This document shows, piece by piece, positions 32,767-41,269 of a stretch of 64,000 nucleotides of DNA (its first letter is position 1; each line of letters begins with the position of its first letter). Under the pieces are notes generated by a model. It searched no databases, had not been told where the DNA came from, and worked only from the letters and a program-made list of their open reading frames with translations. This stretch comes from JBBQFC01 sp038321615. GTDB taxonomy: Bacteria; Bacteroidota; Bacteroidia; Flavobacteriales_D; Cryomorphaceae. The DNA is taken from assembly GCA_038321615.1 (NCBI GenBank), contig JBBQFC010000009.1, forward strand, positions 8,844 through 72,843, read 5' to 3'. Made by a program: the position numbers and the translations under genes.

Positions 32767-34302
32767 ATGCTGGTAAAAACCTATGGAAGCGCCGTTTATG
32801 GAGTCGATGCCATACCCATTACGGTAGAAGTAAACATGGACGCGGGAGTCAATTTCTTCCTCGTCGGTTTGCCCGATAGCGCTGTAAAAGAGAGCCAACA
32901 ACGGATTGAGGCTGCACTTGGCAATACGGGCTACCGCCTTCCAGGCAAGAAAATTACAATTAACATGGCACCGGCCGATATCCGAAAAGAAGGCTCGGCT
33001 TATGACTTGCCGCTGGCGCTGGGCATTTTGGCGGCGAGCAATCAGATTGAAGCACCCGATATTGAGTCTTACTTAATAATGGGTGAGCTTTCGCTCGACG
33101 GCGGTCTACAACCGATAAGAGGCGCTCTGCCTATGGCCATCAAGGCGCGCGACTCGGGCTTCAAAGGCTTTATTTTACCTATGGCCAATGCGCGAGAAGC
33201 TGCCATTGTAGAAGGGATTGACGTTTACGGCGTAGAATCCATAACCGATGCTATCGCCGTTTTGGGAAATGGCAGCGATATCCAGCCTATCAAGGTCGAT
33301 ATTGCCGAAGCTTTCGCCCAGCATGGAGAAGATCAGCTGATTGATTTTGCAGACGTAAAAGGCCAGGAAAATGTAAAGCGCGCGCTTGAAATTGCCGCTG
33401 CCGGCGGGCACAATGTTATTTTAATCGGGCCTCCGGGGGTTGGAAAAACAATGTTGGCGAAGCGAATTCCCACCATTTTGCCCCCGCTTACGCTCGATGA
33501 AGCCCTTGAAACCACTAAAATACACTCGGTGAGTGGTTTGCTTTCCGCAAACATTTCATTGGTCACGCAGCGACCCTTTCGGAACCCACATCACACCGTT
33601 TCGGATGTAGCCCTGGTGGGCGGAGGAAGTAATCCGAAACCGGGTGAAATTTCGCTGGCTCACAATGGAATTCTCTTTTTGGATGAGCTGCCTGAATTCA
33701 AACGATCCGCATTGGAAGTGCTGCGCCAGCCGCTCGAAGATCGCATAGTGACCATCTCGCGTGCGAAAATGTCGGTCGATTATCCTTCGTCTTTCATGTT
33801 GGTTGCGTCGATGAATCCTTCTCCGAGTGGCGATTTCTTCAAGCCCGGCGAATCGGCCGATAGTGAGTTTGCGGTGAAGCGTTATCTAGCCAAGATTTCG
33901 GGCCCGTTGCTCGACCGAATCGATTTACACATAGAGGTTAACCCGGTGCCTTATGAAGAGCTTCGGAATCGAAAATCGGGCGAAAGCTCTCAGGAAATAC
34001 GCGCCCGGGTGGTGAAGGCTCGCGATATTCAAACCGAGCGCTACAAGGATGTTGATGGCATTCACAATAATGCCCAACTCAGCCCGAAGCTGATGAAAGT
34101 TTATTGTGAAATCGATGGACCCGGTGAGCTGCTCCTCAAGAACGCAGTAGATCGACTTGGATTCTCCGCCCGATCGTATGCCCGGATTTTAAAAGTGGCT
34201 CGCACCATTGCCGATCTCGAAGGAGAGTCAGGCATTTCGGCTGCTCATTTGGCGGAAGCCATACAATACCGGTCTCTCGACAGGGAAGGCTGGATGGGTT
34301 AA
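32767..34302 (+). CDS. comM: YifB/ComM-family Mg-chelatase-like AAA+ ATPase
   Basis: 511 residues. N-terminal Lon-protease-like ChlI domain at about 1-160 (AVYGVDAIPITVEVNMDAGVNFFLVGLPDSAVKESQQRIEAAL), central AAA+ Mg-chelatase domain with Walker A GPPGVGKTM, GGGSNPKPGEISLAHNGILFLDELPEF (Walker B), a sensor region ASMNPSPSGDF, and a C-terminal helical Mg_chelatase_C with GFSARSYARILKVARTIADLEG. In transformable bacteria ComM is a hexameric helicase that drives branch migration during integration of transforming DNA. The four-cysteine motif often seen after MNPSP is absent here (PSPSGDFFKPGESAD). Confidence 0.92.
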   Translation: MLVKTYGSAVYGVDAIPITVEVNMDAGVNFFLVGLPDSAVKESQQRIEAALGNTGYRLPGKKITINMAPADIRKEGSAYDLPLALGILAASNQIEAPDIESYLIMGELSLDGGLQPIRGALPMAIKARDSGFKGFILPMANAREAAIVEGIDVYGVESITDAIAVLGNGSDIQPIKVDIAEAFAQHGEDQLIDFADVKGQENVKRALEIAAAGGHNVILIGPPGVGKTMLAKRIPTILPPLTLDEALETTKIHSVSGLLSANISLVTQRPFRNPHHTVSDVALVGGGSNPKPGEISLAHNGILFLDELPEFKRSALEVLRQPLEDRIVTISRAKMSVDYPSSFMLVASMNPSPSGDFFKPGESADSEFAVKRYLAKISGPLLDRIDLHIEVNPVPYEELRNRKSGESSQEIRARVVKARDIQTERYKDVDGIHNNAQLSPKLMKVYCEIDGPGELLLKNAVDRLGFSARSYARILKVARTIADLEGESGISAAHLAEAIQYRSLDREGWMG

Positions 34303-34374
34303 ATGAGATTTCTTTGATTTGTTGCGCAACCACAGGCGGACTACTCGCGTACACGGGAGTATCAACTTCGTGTT

Positions 34375-34791
34375 ATGCGCAACTACCTTCTAATTTTATT
34401 CGCTTTTTTAAAATTTACATCTGTAATCGCTTCGCCAACAGACACTGGCGATCGGGCGATTATGCTCGATGAGCGATTCCACATTACGAAGAAGAAGAAA
34501 GAAGCTTTTTATACGGCTACCATGGTGAATCAAGTAGCCGATGGATTCTTTTTCAAAGTGCACTATCTCTCGGGGGAGTTAAAGATGGAAGGCTATTATG
34601 CCGATGAAACGATGCTCCAGCCAAACGGGGTATTTACTTTTTACCATAAGAATGGTCAGATAGAGTCGATGGGCGAATACGCCGATGGATCGAAATTTGG
34701 CATTTGGCAGCGATTTGATTCCACGGGTACCGTTCGGACGAATAAAATTTATACTTCTCAGCAAATGATGGATGCCATCACCGCAGAGTAA
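34375..34791 (+). CDS. Secreted protein with MORN/YwqK-like repeats
   Basis: 138 residues with a signal peptide (MRNYLLILFAFLKFTSVIA, cleavage before SPTDTG). The mature part contains two MORN-like/YwqK-type units: VHYLSGELKMEGYYADETMLQPNGVFTFYHKNGQIESMGEYADGSKFGIWQRFDSTGTV, of the YxNGxxxxxGxYxxGxxxGxWxxY kind. Such proteins are common and of unknown function in Bacteroidota; some relatives are labelled antitoxin YwqK without proof. No toxin partner lies beside it. It converges on secA across a shared terminator. Confidence 0.75.
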   Translation: MRNYLLILFAFLKFTSVIASPTDTGDRAIMLDERFHITKKKKEAFYTATMVNQVADGFFFKVHYLSGELKMEGYYADETMLQPNGVFTFYHKNGQIESMGEYADGSKFGIWQRFDSTGTVRTNKIYTSQQMMDAITAE

Positions 34792-34819
34792 AAGCTACAA
34801 CTATTGCTTGTTTGAAACC

Positions 34820-34845
34820 AAAAAGCCCGCTAAGCGGGCTTTTTT
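34820..34845. terminator. Bidirectional terminator between the MORN-like gene and secA
   Basis: AAAAAGCCCGC and GCGGGCTTTTT separated by TAA; with A-run and T-run on the two sides it can serve both convergent genes. Confidence 0.9.
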
Positions 34846-34852
34846 ATTTCGA

Positions 34853-37800
34853 TTAAACTGCCTGATTCACAGGGTTTCCGTGGCATTGTTTATACTTTTT
34901 TCCGCTCCCGCAGGGGCAAGGATCATTGCGGCCTACTTTGGCTTCCACGCGCACGGGTTCTACCTTTTGAACGGGACGCTGCTGAGGCTGCGGATTTCTT
35001 ACGGGGTTTCCAGTTGGAGGGGTCTCGGGCCCCGATCTGCTTGTTTGTAATTTTACTTGCGGCTCTGGTAAACCTGTGGTGCGCTGGGTGGTGCGTACGT
35101 TTTCGTTGCCGCTCGGCAAAGCCGCTTTCATTAAGAAGGGAACTACTTCGAAACTTACGCGGTCTATCATTTTCTTAAACAGCTCAAACGACTCGAACTT
35201 ATAAATTAGGAGCGGATCTTTCTGCTCGAAACGGGCATTTTGAACCGATTGACGAAGGTCGTCCATTTCGCGCAAGTGTTCCTTCCACTCGTTGTCGATA
35301 ATGGCCAAGGTCACGTTCTTCTCCATAGCACGGGCCAACTCCTGACCACCAGACTCCAGGGTTTTATCAATATTCACCACTACTTGCAGCGCCTTCTTAC
35401 CATCGCCAAGTGGAATAGCGATATTCTCAAATTGGGTCTGCGTTTCGCGGATATTCCGGATTATTGGAAGGGCGCGCTGAGCAATGGATTGTATATGCTC
35501 GCTGTAACGCGTTTTTCCGGCCCGATATACCTTACTTACAATTTCATTGCTTTTTGCATTTAAAAATTCTGTTTCCCCAATGGGAGAATCCATGCCTAAA
35601 TACTGGATAAGCTCCAGTTTAAATTGCTGGAAGTCTTTAGCATCATGATTATTGTTAACCACAGCTTCCGCCAAATCCTGAAACATGTTCTCTACATCGA
35701 GCTGTAGTCGATCGCCGAAAAGGGCGTGGCGGCGGCGCTTGTAAATTACCTCACGCTGCGAGTTCATTACGTCATCGTACTCCAATAGTCGTTTTCGTAT
35801 GCCGAAGTTGTTCTCTTCTACCTTGCGTTGGGCGCGCTCGATCGACTTGGTGATCATGGAATGCTGAATAACTTCGCCTTCCTTGAGTCCAAGTCGGTCC
35901 ATCATTTTGGAAATACGGTCGCTTCCGAAAAGACGCATTAAGTTGTCTTCGAGCGAAATGTAAAACTGCGATGATCCGGGATCTCCTTGTCGTCCGGAAC
36001 GTCCGCGAAGCTGCCGATCTACGCGGCGCGAATCGTGCTTCTCGGTGCCAATAATAGCTAATCCGCCGGCTTCTTTCACACCCGCTCCGAGCTTGATGTC
36101 TGTTCCCCGACCGGCCATGTTTGTGGCAATGGTAACTGCGCCAGGCTTACCTGCCTGAGCCACCACATCGGCCTCCTGAGCGTGAAGCTTCGCGTTGAGT
36201 ACCTTGTGATTGATGTGGCGCAATTGGAGCATGCGGCTCAGCAATTCGGAAACCTCTACCGATGTGGTACCAACCAACACCGGGCGACCGGCTTTCGAAA
36301 GCTCTACGATTTCGTCGATAGCGGCGTTGTACTTCTCGCGTTTTGTCTTATAAACTTTGTCTTCCTGATCTTTTCGCGTCACCGGTTTATTGGTGGGAAT
36401 CATCATCACGTCTAGCTTATAAATATCCCAAAGCTCCGATGCTTCTGTTTCGGCAGTACCGGTCATTCCCGAAAGCTTATGGTACATTCGGAAGTAATTT
36501 TGAAGGGTAACGGTGGCGTAAGTCTGAGTAGCTGCTTCTACTTTCACACGCTCCTTCGACTCTATGGCTTGGTGTAATCCATCGCTGTAGCGGCGGCCTT
36601 CCATAATACGGCCCGTCTGCTCGTCGACGATCTTCACTTTGTTGTCCATTACTACATAATCTACGTCTTTCTCGAATAGACAATAGGCTTTAAGTAATTG
36701 ATTGATAGTATGAATACGCTCTGTCTTTACGCTGTAATTGTGCAAAAGCTCATCTTTTTCTAAAATTTTATCGCTGTCGCTCTTGTCACTCTTCTCGATT
36801 TCCACGAGGAGCATGCTCATATCGGGGAGAACGAAGAATTGGGGGTCGTCCACGTTTTTGGATACCAATTCTAAGCCTTTCTCGGTGAGTTCAATAGCAT
36901 TCGATTTTTCATCTATCGTGAAGTAAAGCTCCGAATCGGCTTTGTGCATCTCCTTTTCTTGATCTTGGAGATAGTATGCTTCCGTCTTCAGCATTTGCTG
37001 CTTGATGCCGGGCTCACTCATGAATTTTATTAGTGCCTTGTTCTTTGGCAACCCGCGAAAGGCACGGAATAGTGCAAGGCTCCCTTCGGTCATATCTTCC
37101 TTGCCTGGTTTTTGCTCATCGAGGTTACCGAGCTTTCTCTTGGCTTCGGTAATTAATTGGGTCACTAAGTCGCGCTGTACAGCATAGAGTTTTTCGACCT
37201 TGGGCTTTAGATCGTCAAAGAGTTGTTGGTCGCCTCGCGGGGTAGGCCCCGATATGATAAGGGGTGTTCGCGCGTCGTCAATCAACACAGAATCGACCTC
37301 ATCGACTATGGCGTAGTGGTGCTTTCGCTGCACCAAACGTTCGGGCGATGTTGCCATATTATCGCGGAGATAGTCGAAGCCAAACTCATTGTTGGTACCG
37401 AAAGTAATATCGGCGGTGTAGGCTCTGCGTCGGCCATCGCTATTGGGCTGATGGCGATCGATACATTCTACTTCCATGCCGTGAAACTCGTAGAGTGGAC
37501 CCATCCATTCACTATCGCGGCGAGCGAGATAATCGTTTACAGTCACCAGGTGAACCCCTTTTTCGGCCAAGGCATTGAGATAAACAGGCAGGGTAGCTAC
37601 CAGCGTTTTTCCTTCTCCTGTTTGCATCTCTGCAACTTTACCCTGGTGGAGGGCTATACCGCCGATAAGCTGCACATCGTAGTGGAGCATGTCCCAGACT
37701 ATTTCATTTCCGGCAGCCATCCAGGTGTTTTTCCAAATAGCTTTTTCGCCTTCTATTTCTACACCGCTTCTTTTTGTGGCGATATTTCGATCAAAATCGT

Positions 37801-38209
37801 TTGCTGTGACTGCTATTTGCCCGTTTTCCTTAAATCTGCGGGCTGTTTCTTTAACTACTGCAAAGGCGGTTGGTAGGATCTCCATCAGCACTTTTTCGAT
37901 TTGCTCATTCACTTTCTTTTTGAGCTCATCGACTTGTTTAAAGCGGCGATCTTTTTCTTCTAAGGCCATTTCGGCGCTTGCTTCTACTTCCGCATTGATT
38001 GCTTCGATCTCCGACTCCGTTTGTTTGACTGCCTCTTTTATCTCGGCTTTTAGCTCCGTAGTTTTGGATCGAAGGTCGTCGCCGCTAAGGGCTTGGAGAG
38101 CCGCATACTCCTTGTTGATTTTATCAACCAGCGGTTGAATTTCTTTTATATCCTTTGACGACTTATCGCCGAACATTTTCTTAAGTGTCTGTGTAATCGA
38201 ACCCAGCAT
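34853..38209 (-). CDS. secA: Preprotein translocase subunit SecA
   Basis: ATPase that drives post-translational export through SecYEG. The start at 38209 (MLGSITQTLKKMFGDKSSKD) gives 1118 residues, typical of the long Bacteroidota SecA. Motifs: Walker A in GEGKTLVATLPVYLNAL, NDYLARRDSEWMGPLYEFHG, VDEVDSVLIDDARTPLIISG, ATNMAGRGTDIKLG, QLRGRSGRQGDPGSSQFYISLEDNLMRLFG, and the C-terminal zinc site CPCGSGKKYKQCHG. An inserted acidic region at about 340-480 is a lineage feature. A TAACTTTG box 33 bases upstream supports the start. Confidence 0.98.
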   Translation of the reverse strand: MLGSITQTLKKMFGDKSSKDIKEIQPLVDKINKEYAALQALSGDDLRSKTTELKAEIKEAVKQTESEIEAINAEVEASAEMALEEKDRRFKQVDELKKKVNEQIEKVLMEILPTAFAVVKETARRFKENGQIAVTANDFDRNIATKRSGVEIEGEKAIWKNTWMAAGNEIVWDMLHYDVQLIGGIALHQGKVAEMQTGEGKTLVATLPVYLNALAEKGVHLVTVNDYLARRDSEWMGPLYEFHGMEVECIDRHQPNSDGRRRAYTADITFGTNNEFGFDYLRDNMATSPERLVQRKHHYAIVDEVDSVLIDDARTPLIISGPTPRGDQQLFDDLKPKVEKLYAVQRDLVTQLITEAKRKLGNLDEQKPGKEDMTEGSLALFRAFRGLPKNKALIKFMSEPGIKQQMLKTEAYYLQDQEKEMHKADSELYFTIDEKSNAIELTEKGLELVSKNVDDPQFFVLPDMSMLLVEIEKSDKSDSDKILEKDELLHNYSVKTERIHTINQLLKAYCLFEKDVDYVVMDNKVKIVDEQTGRIMEGRRYSDGLHQAIESKERVKVEAATQTYATVTLQNYFRMYHKLSGMTGTAETEASELWDIYKLDVMMIPTNKPVTRKDQEDKVYKTKREKYNAAIDEIVELSKAGRPVLVGTTSVEVSELLSRMLQLRHINHKVLNAKLHAQEADVVAQAGKPGAVTIATNMAGRGTDIKLGAGVKEAGGLAIIGTEKHDSRRVDRQLRGRSGRQGDPGSSQFYISLEDNLMRLFGSDRISKMMDRLGLKEGEVIQHSMITKSIERAQRKVEENNFGIRKRLLEYDDVMNSQREVIYKRRRHALFGDRLQLDVENMFQDLAEAVVNNNHDAKDFQQFKLELIQYLGMDSPIGETEFLNAKSNEIVSKVYRAGKTRYSEHIQSIAQRALPIIRNIRETQTQFENIAIPLGDGKKALQVVVNIDKTLESGGQELARAMEKNVTLAIIDNEWKEHLREMDDLRQSVQNARFEQKDPLLIYKFESFELFKKMIDRVSFEVVPFLMKAALPSGNENVRTTQRTTGLPEPQVKLQTSRSGPETPPTGNPVRNPQPQQRPVQKVEPVRVEAKVGRNDPCPCGSGKKYKQCHGNPVNQAV

Positions 38210-38242
38210 AATCTTGTGTTTCTTCTGTCCCGTAAAGGGGAG

Positions 38243-38250
38243 CAAAGTTA
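38243..38250 (-). promoter_or_regulatory. TAnnTTTG -7 box for secA
   Basis: TAACTTTG on the minus strand, 33 bases upstream of the chosen secA ATG and inside the longer frame, which argues against the longer start. Confidence 0.65.
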
Positions 38251-38332
38251 TTGAAATGGAGCGGAAAAGCCCGTTATCCATGCCCGTTTTGGCATAAATG
38301 ATACCAACACCGCATTGCTGCCATATTGGCCG

Positions 38333-38361
38333 AAAAAAAAAGCCACCAGTCGGCGGCTTTT
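38333..38361 (-). terminator. Terminator after the DUF2795 gene
   Basis: Ten-base-pair stem with one mismatch (AAAAGCCGCC pairing with GGTGGCTTTT on the minus strand) leading into a nine-T run, 16 bases past the stop. Confidence 0.8.
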
Positions 38362-38377
38362 GAAGTTGCGTTAGGAT

Positions 38378-38599
38378 TTAGTACTCATCCTCGTTAAAGA
38401 AGAAGTCTTCCTTGGTAGGATAATCTGGCCAAATGTCTTCAATAGTTTCATAGATTTCCCCTATGTCTTCGATCTCCTGAAGGTTTTCAACCACCTCGAG
38501 TGGAGCTCCGGCGCGCATGGCAAAATCAATAAGTTCGTCCTTCGAGGCAGGCCAAGGTGCGTCTTCCAAATAGGAGGCTAATTCCAAAGTCCAATACAT
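38378..38599 (-). CDS. Small acidic DUF2795 protein
   Basis: 73 residues: MYWTLELASYLEDAPWPASKDELIDFAMRAGAPLEVVENLQEIEDIGEIYETIEDIWPDYPTKEDFF. The pattern LASYLEDAPWPASKDELIDFAMRAGAP..V...L..L is the DUF2795 core; acidic throughout. The function is unknown in any organism. A single-gene unit with its own terminator and a 105-bp AT-rich upstream gap. Confidence 0.88.
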   Translation of the reverse strand: MYWTLELASYLEDAPWPASKDELIDFAMRAGAPLEVVENLQEIEDIGEIYETIEDIWPDYPTKEDFFFNEDEY

Positions 38600-38704
38600 A
38601 TTATGAGTAGTTTTTTGCTGATTTAAGAATGACGCAAAACTATCGTTTTTGTTTTCTAAAACTGCCCTTTTTTTTATCCTGTTAATGATTTGAAAATGAG
38701 TTTT

Positions 38705-39256
38705 TTAAATCTTATTTGGTGTCCATGCTATTTCCGGTGCGCCTAATTTGTGTCCTATAAACCGGCTGAGGACAAATAAATAATCAGATAAGCGATTGAG
38801 GTAAATCAATACGGTGTCCGATACTTCACTTTCGGCTTTTAAGGCCAAGGCCATACGCTCTGCTCTTCGACAAACGCAGCGACACACATGTGCCTGTGCA
38901 ACTGCGATATGGCCGCCGGGAAGAATGAAATTGCGCAAGGGCTCCAATTGCTCTTCCATCAAATCTATCTGCCGCTCAAGCGCTGTGCTATGTTCGAGTG
39001 TAATAATAGGAATACTCGGACTCTTCTTTTCGGGCTCCGAAGCGAGCTCTGCTCCAATGGTAAAAAGCGTTTCTTGAATTTCCTTTAGTTCGGCGGCCGC
39101 GGTTTTGGGAATCGAATAGGTTGCCAACAGCCCAATATGGCTATTCAGCTCATCAATAGTTCCGTAAGATTCTATGCGCAGATGGTATTTTGGCACGCGG
39201 CTTCCGCCAAATAGCGATGTAGTGCCTGAGTCGCCGGTTTTGGTGTAAATTTTCAT
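38705..39256 (-). CDS. ATP:cob(I)alamin adenosyltransferase, PduO type
   Basis: 183 residues. Adds the adenosyl group to cob(I)alamin to make coenzyme B12. Motifs: N-terminal MKIYTKTGDSGTTSLFGGSRVPK (ATP loop), IESYGTIDELNSHIGL, the FILPGGHIAVAQAHVCRCVCRRAERM substrate block with conserved Arg/Glu, and YLNRLSDYLFVLSRFI. All-alpha PduO family, not CobA. It implies use of adenosylcobalamin; a methylmalonyl-CoA mutase would be the expected client but none lies in the window. It has its own TATCTTTG box four bases upstream of the ATG. Confidence 0.93.
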   Translation of the reverse strand: MKIYTKTGDSGTTSLFGGSRVPKYHLRIESYGTIDELNSHIGLLATYSIPKTAAAELKEIQETLFTIGAELASEPEKKSPSIPIITLEHSTALERQIDLMEEQLEPLRNFILPGGHIAVAQAHVCRCVCRRAERMALALKAESEVSDTVLIYLNRLSDYLFVLSRFIGHKLGAPEIAWTPNKI

Positions 39257-39260
39257 AGTA

Positions 39261-39268
39261 CAAAGATA
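39261..39268 (-). promoter_or_regulatory. TAnnTTTG -7 box for the adenosyltransferase gene
   Basis: TATCTTTG on the minus strand only four bases from the ATG, implying a leaderless or nearly leaderless transcript. Confidence 0.6.
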
Positions 39269-39280
39269 TGCAAGGCTTAG

Positions 39281-39991
39281 TTATACGCCAGCCGTTACGC
39301 GTGCCTTATTGAGCTCATCGCTTTCTACCAAACCATCGCGAAGGCGTACGATGCGGTGGGCGCTCAAGGCGATCTCTTCTTCGTGCGTGACCAATATTAT
39401 TGTATTGCCTTGGCGATGAATTTCGTCAAAGAGCGCCATGATCTCCAGGGATGTTTTGGTATCGAGATTTCCAGTCGGCTCATCGGCGAGAATAATGGAA
39501 GGACGGTTTACCAATGCACGAGCCACTGCCACCCGTTGGCGTTGGCCGCCCGAAAGTTCGTTTGATTTGTGGTCAACCCGATCGCCAAGCCCAACCTGCT
39601 CCAGAACTTCACGAGCTCTGGCCAGGCGCTCAGTTTTACCCACTCCTTTGTAGATCAACGGAAGCGCTACGTTCTCTAGCGATGAATAGCGGGGCAGGAG
39701 GTTAAAGGTTTGGAATACAAAACCGATTTCACGGTTGCGGACTTCGGCGAGATCGTCGTCGAGCATTTTGCTCACATCGCTGCCGTTGAGGTAGTACTGT
39801 CCGCGACTGGGCGTGTCGAGACATCCCAAAATATTCATAAGTGTCGATTTCCCGCTTCCGGAAGGGCCCATTAAGGCAACGTATTCGTTCTTTTCAATGG
39901 TGAGATCGACTTTCTTCAAAGCCTGAACTTCTTGGGTTCCTATTTGATAAATTTTGGCCAAATCGACCACTTGAAGAAGTGCTTTGCTCAT
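39281..39991 (-). CDS. ABC transporter ATP-binding protein, LolD/MacB type
   Basis: 236 residues. Walker A GPSGSGKST, Q-loop FVFQTFNLLPRYSSLENVALPLIY, signature LSGGQRQRVAVARAL, Walker B IILADEPTGNLDTKTS and H-loop VTHEEEIA. The PRYSSLENV and DEPTGNLDT features place it in the LolD/MacB/FtsE group that works with FtsX-like permeases in lipoprotein release, efflux or cell division. No permease gene is adjacent, so the partner is encoded elsewhere. It overlaps the methyltransferase gene upstream by four bases (ATGA). Confidence 0.9.
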   Translation of the reverse strand: MSKALLQVVDLAKIYQIGTQEVQALKKVDLTIEKNEYVALMGPSGSGKSTLMNILGCLDTPSRGQYYLNGSDVSKMLDDDLAEVRNREIGFVFQTFNLLPRYSSLENVALPLIYKGVGKTERLARAREVLEQVGLGDRVDHKSNELSGGQRQRVAVARALVNRPSIILADEPTGNLDTKTSLEIMALFDEIHRQGNTIILVTHEEEIALSAHRIVRLRDGLVESDELNKARVTAGV

Positions 39992-40761
39992 GGAAATTTA
40001 ATGGTAAAATGTTCGGGTGTAAGGTCGGGATTAATCCAAATTAAACCGGCATGGAAAATGTCAATAGTTGTGCGCACTTCCGGCATCGTTTTGATCGCTT
40101 GCCATGCCGCTTCCATTTGAGGCGACCAGTGAATATCGCCCACCACAATTACTCCGTGGGTTTGAAGACTTTTTAAGCAGGCTTGCGTGTACTTAATAGT
40201 CGGCTCAAACTGATGATTGCCATCAATATAAGCCATGTCGAGAGGCGTGAGTTCTTCCAAAGCCGGGTTGAACAAATGATCGAAAACCCCCAAACGAAGA
40301 TCGGCGCTGAGCCCGAGTGTGCGAAGGTGCTCTTCTGCTATGCTGTGCAAGGTGTGGTCGGCTTCCATAGAAATGAGCTTCGGCTGCGTATCTGCGGCCG
40401 CTAAATAAGCTGTGGTAAGGCCGAGATTGGTGCCGAATTCCAAAATATTCTGGTAATGGTAATAGTCCACGATGCGCTGTAGAAGCTGTGAAAGTGCTAT
40501 GGGGCTTGCGCTCCGCTTGGCGATCTGACTAATTGTTGGTGAGCCGGGCATCGCAAGGCGCGAGCCCGCTCCGTAATCCTCCAGCTGGAGTTTGGTAGCA
40601 TTGGTTTCTGCTTTTTTTCGAAGCGATTCTATTTCATCGTTCAGTCGGGCTCCTTTGGCATAAAGCACTTCATCGATGAAGCGATATACGAAGGGAGGGT
40701 GAACGCCGTGGCGTGTTTTGGCTTTGCCACGATAAGTGATGTAAGAGGTTATAATGCCCAT
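39988..40761 (-). CDS. Class I SAM-dependent methyltransferase
   Basis: 257 residues from ATG 40761 (MGIITSYITYRGKAKTRHGVHPPFVYRFIDEVLY). A perfect TAAATTTG box six bases upstream fixes this start and excludes an ATG 42 bases further out. Methyltransferase_24-like fold: YYHYQNILEFGTNLGLTTAYLAAA (SAM motif I), ISMEADHTLHSIAEEHL (motif II), LDMAYIDGNHQFEPTIKYTQACLKSLQTHGVIVVGDIHWSPQME. The KTRHGVHPPFVYRFIDEV beginning is common in Bacteroidota homologues of unknown substrate. Forms a two-gene unit with the ABC ATPase. Confidence 0.85.
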   Translation of the reverse strand: MGIITSYITYRGKAKTRHGVHPPFVYRFIDEVLYAKGARLNDEIESLRKKAETNATKLQLEDYGAGSRLAMPGSPTISQIAKRSASPIALSQLLQRIVDYYHYQNILEFGTNLGLTTAYLAAADTQPKLISMEADHTLHSIAEEHLRTLGLSADLRLGVFDHLFNPALEELTPLDMAYIDGNHQFEPTIKYTQACLKSLQTHGVIVVGDIHWSPQMEAAWQAIKTMPEVRTTIDIFHAGLIWINPDLTPEHFTIKFP

Positions 40762-40766
40762 TGGCG

Positions 40767-40774
40767 CAAATTTA
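40767..40774 (-). promoter_or_regulatory. TAnnTTTG -7 box for methyltransferase-ABC unit
   Basis: TAAATTTG on the minus strand ends six bases before the ATG. Confidence 0.65.
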
Positions 40775-41045
40775 GGCTGAATGCCTTGGTTTGAAATCTC
40801 CAAAATGCAAGAAGGCGAATACGAGCGATGAATGGCTTTGATACTTGGTCAGCGGATGCGGAAGGCAGAAAGGTAAGCCGTCGAATGGCGAAACCTGAAG
40901 AGTGCTAAGCACAATGGTTCTGGAAAAAACCTTTTTCAGCGGGAAAAAGACGTTGTAAATGGATCGCTTATGACGTTGGAATGGAAGCGGCAGAATTATA
41001 CCCGGTCGATTATTTAGGTTCAATTCCGAAAAAATAATCTCAGAG
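40775..41045. other. Intergenic region between the methyltransferase and tRNA-Val
   Basis: No convincing gene, repeat or RNA fold is visible. An 83-codon minus-strand frame overlaps the promoter region and has no recognisable features. It probably contains upstream promoter elements of both flanking transcripts. Confidence 0.4.
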
Positions 41046-41075
41046 TTTGATACTTTGAAAAATCAGCTATATTTG
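41046..41075 (+). promoter_or_regulatory. Promoter of tRNA-Val, -33 TTTG and -7 TATATTTG
   Basis: TTTG at 41046-41049 and TATATTTG at 41068-41075 are 18 bases apart, matching the two-part Bacteroidota promoter; the mature tRNA begins 12 bases downstream. Confidence 0.8.
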
Positions 41076-41087
41076 CACACCCAAATC

Positions 41088-41162
41088 GGGCGATTAGCTC
41101 AGCTGGTTCAGAGCATCTGCCTTACAAGCAGAGGGTCGGCGGTTCGAACCCGTCATCGCCCA
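41088..41162 (+). tRNA. tRNA-Val (anticodon TAC)
   Basis: 75 bases. The acceptor stem GGGCGAT pairs with ATCGCCC. The D arm contains TAGCTCAGCTGGTTCAGAGC. The anticodon stem TCTGC/GCAGA encloses the loop CTTACAA with anticodon TAC. The T arm is GGCGG-TTCGAAC-CCGTC (one non-Watson-Crick pair). The discriminator is A and CCA is not encoded. It has its own promoter and terminator as a single-gene transcript. Confidence 0.95.
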
Positions 41163-41172
41163 CAAAAAAATG

Positions 41173-41199
41173 AGACTCCTAATTCGGAGTCTTTTTTTT
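41173..41199 (+). terminator. Terminator of tRNA-Val
   Basis: AGACTCC/GGAGTCT stem with a six-base loop followed by eight T, 11 bases past the tRNA. Confidence 0.9.
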
Positions 41200-41269
41200 G
41201 TCCAATTGCGAACCCATTAATCTTTTGCTTTTCGCATTAATACGTACGGTTCGCACGCGTAATTGTTGG

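Noticed and set aside
34375..34791. YwqK-like antitoxin of a toxin-antitoxin pair
   Set aside because: The protein has a signal peptide and no toxin gene beside it, so the label would be unsupported.
37223..37876. 217-codon plus-strand frame within secA
   Set aside because: Shadow of secA; no motifs and no promoter.
40772..41023. 83-codon minus-strand frame upstream of the methyltransferase
   Set aside because: It covers the TAAATTTG promoter box and has no recognisable features.
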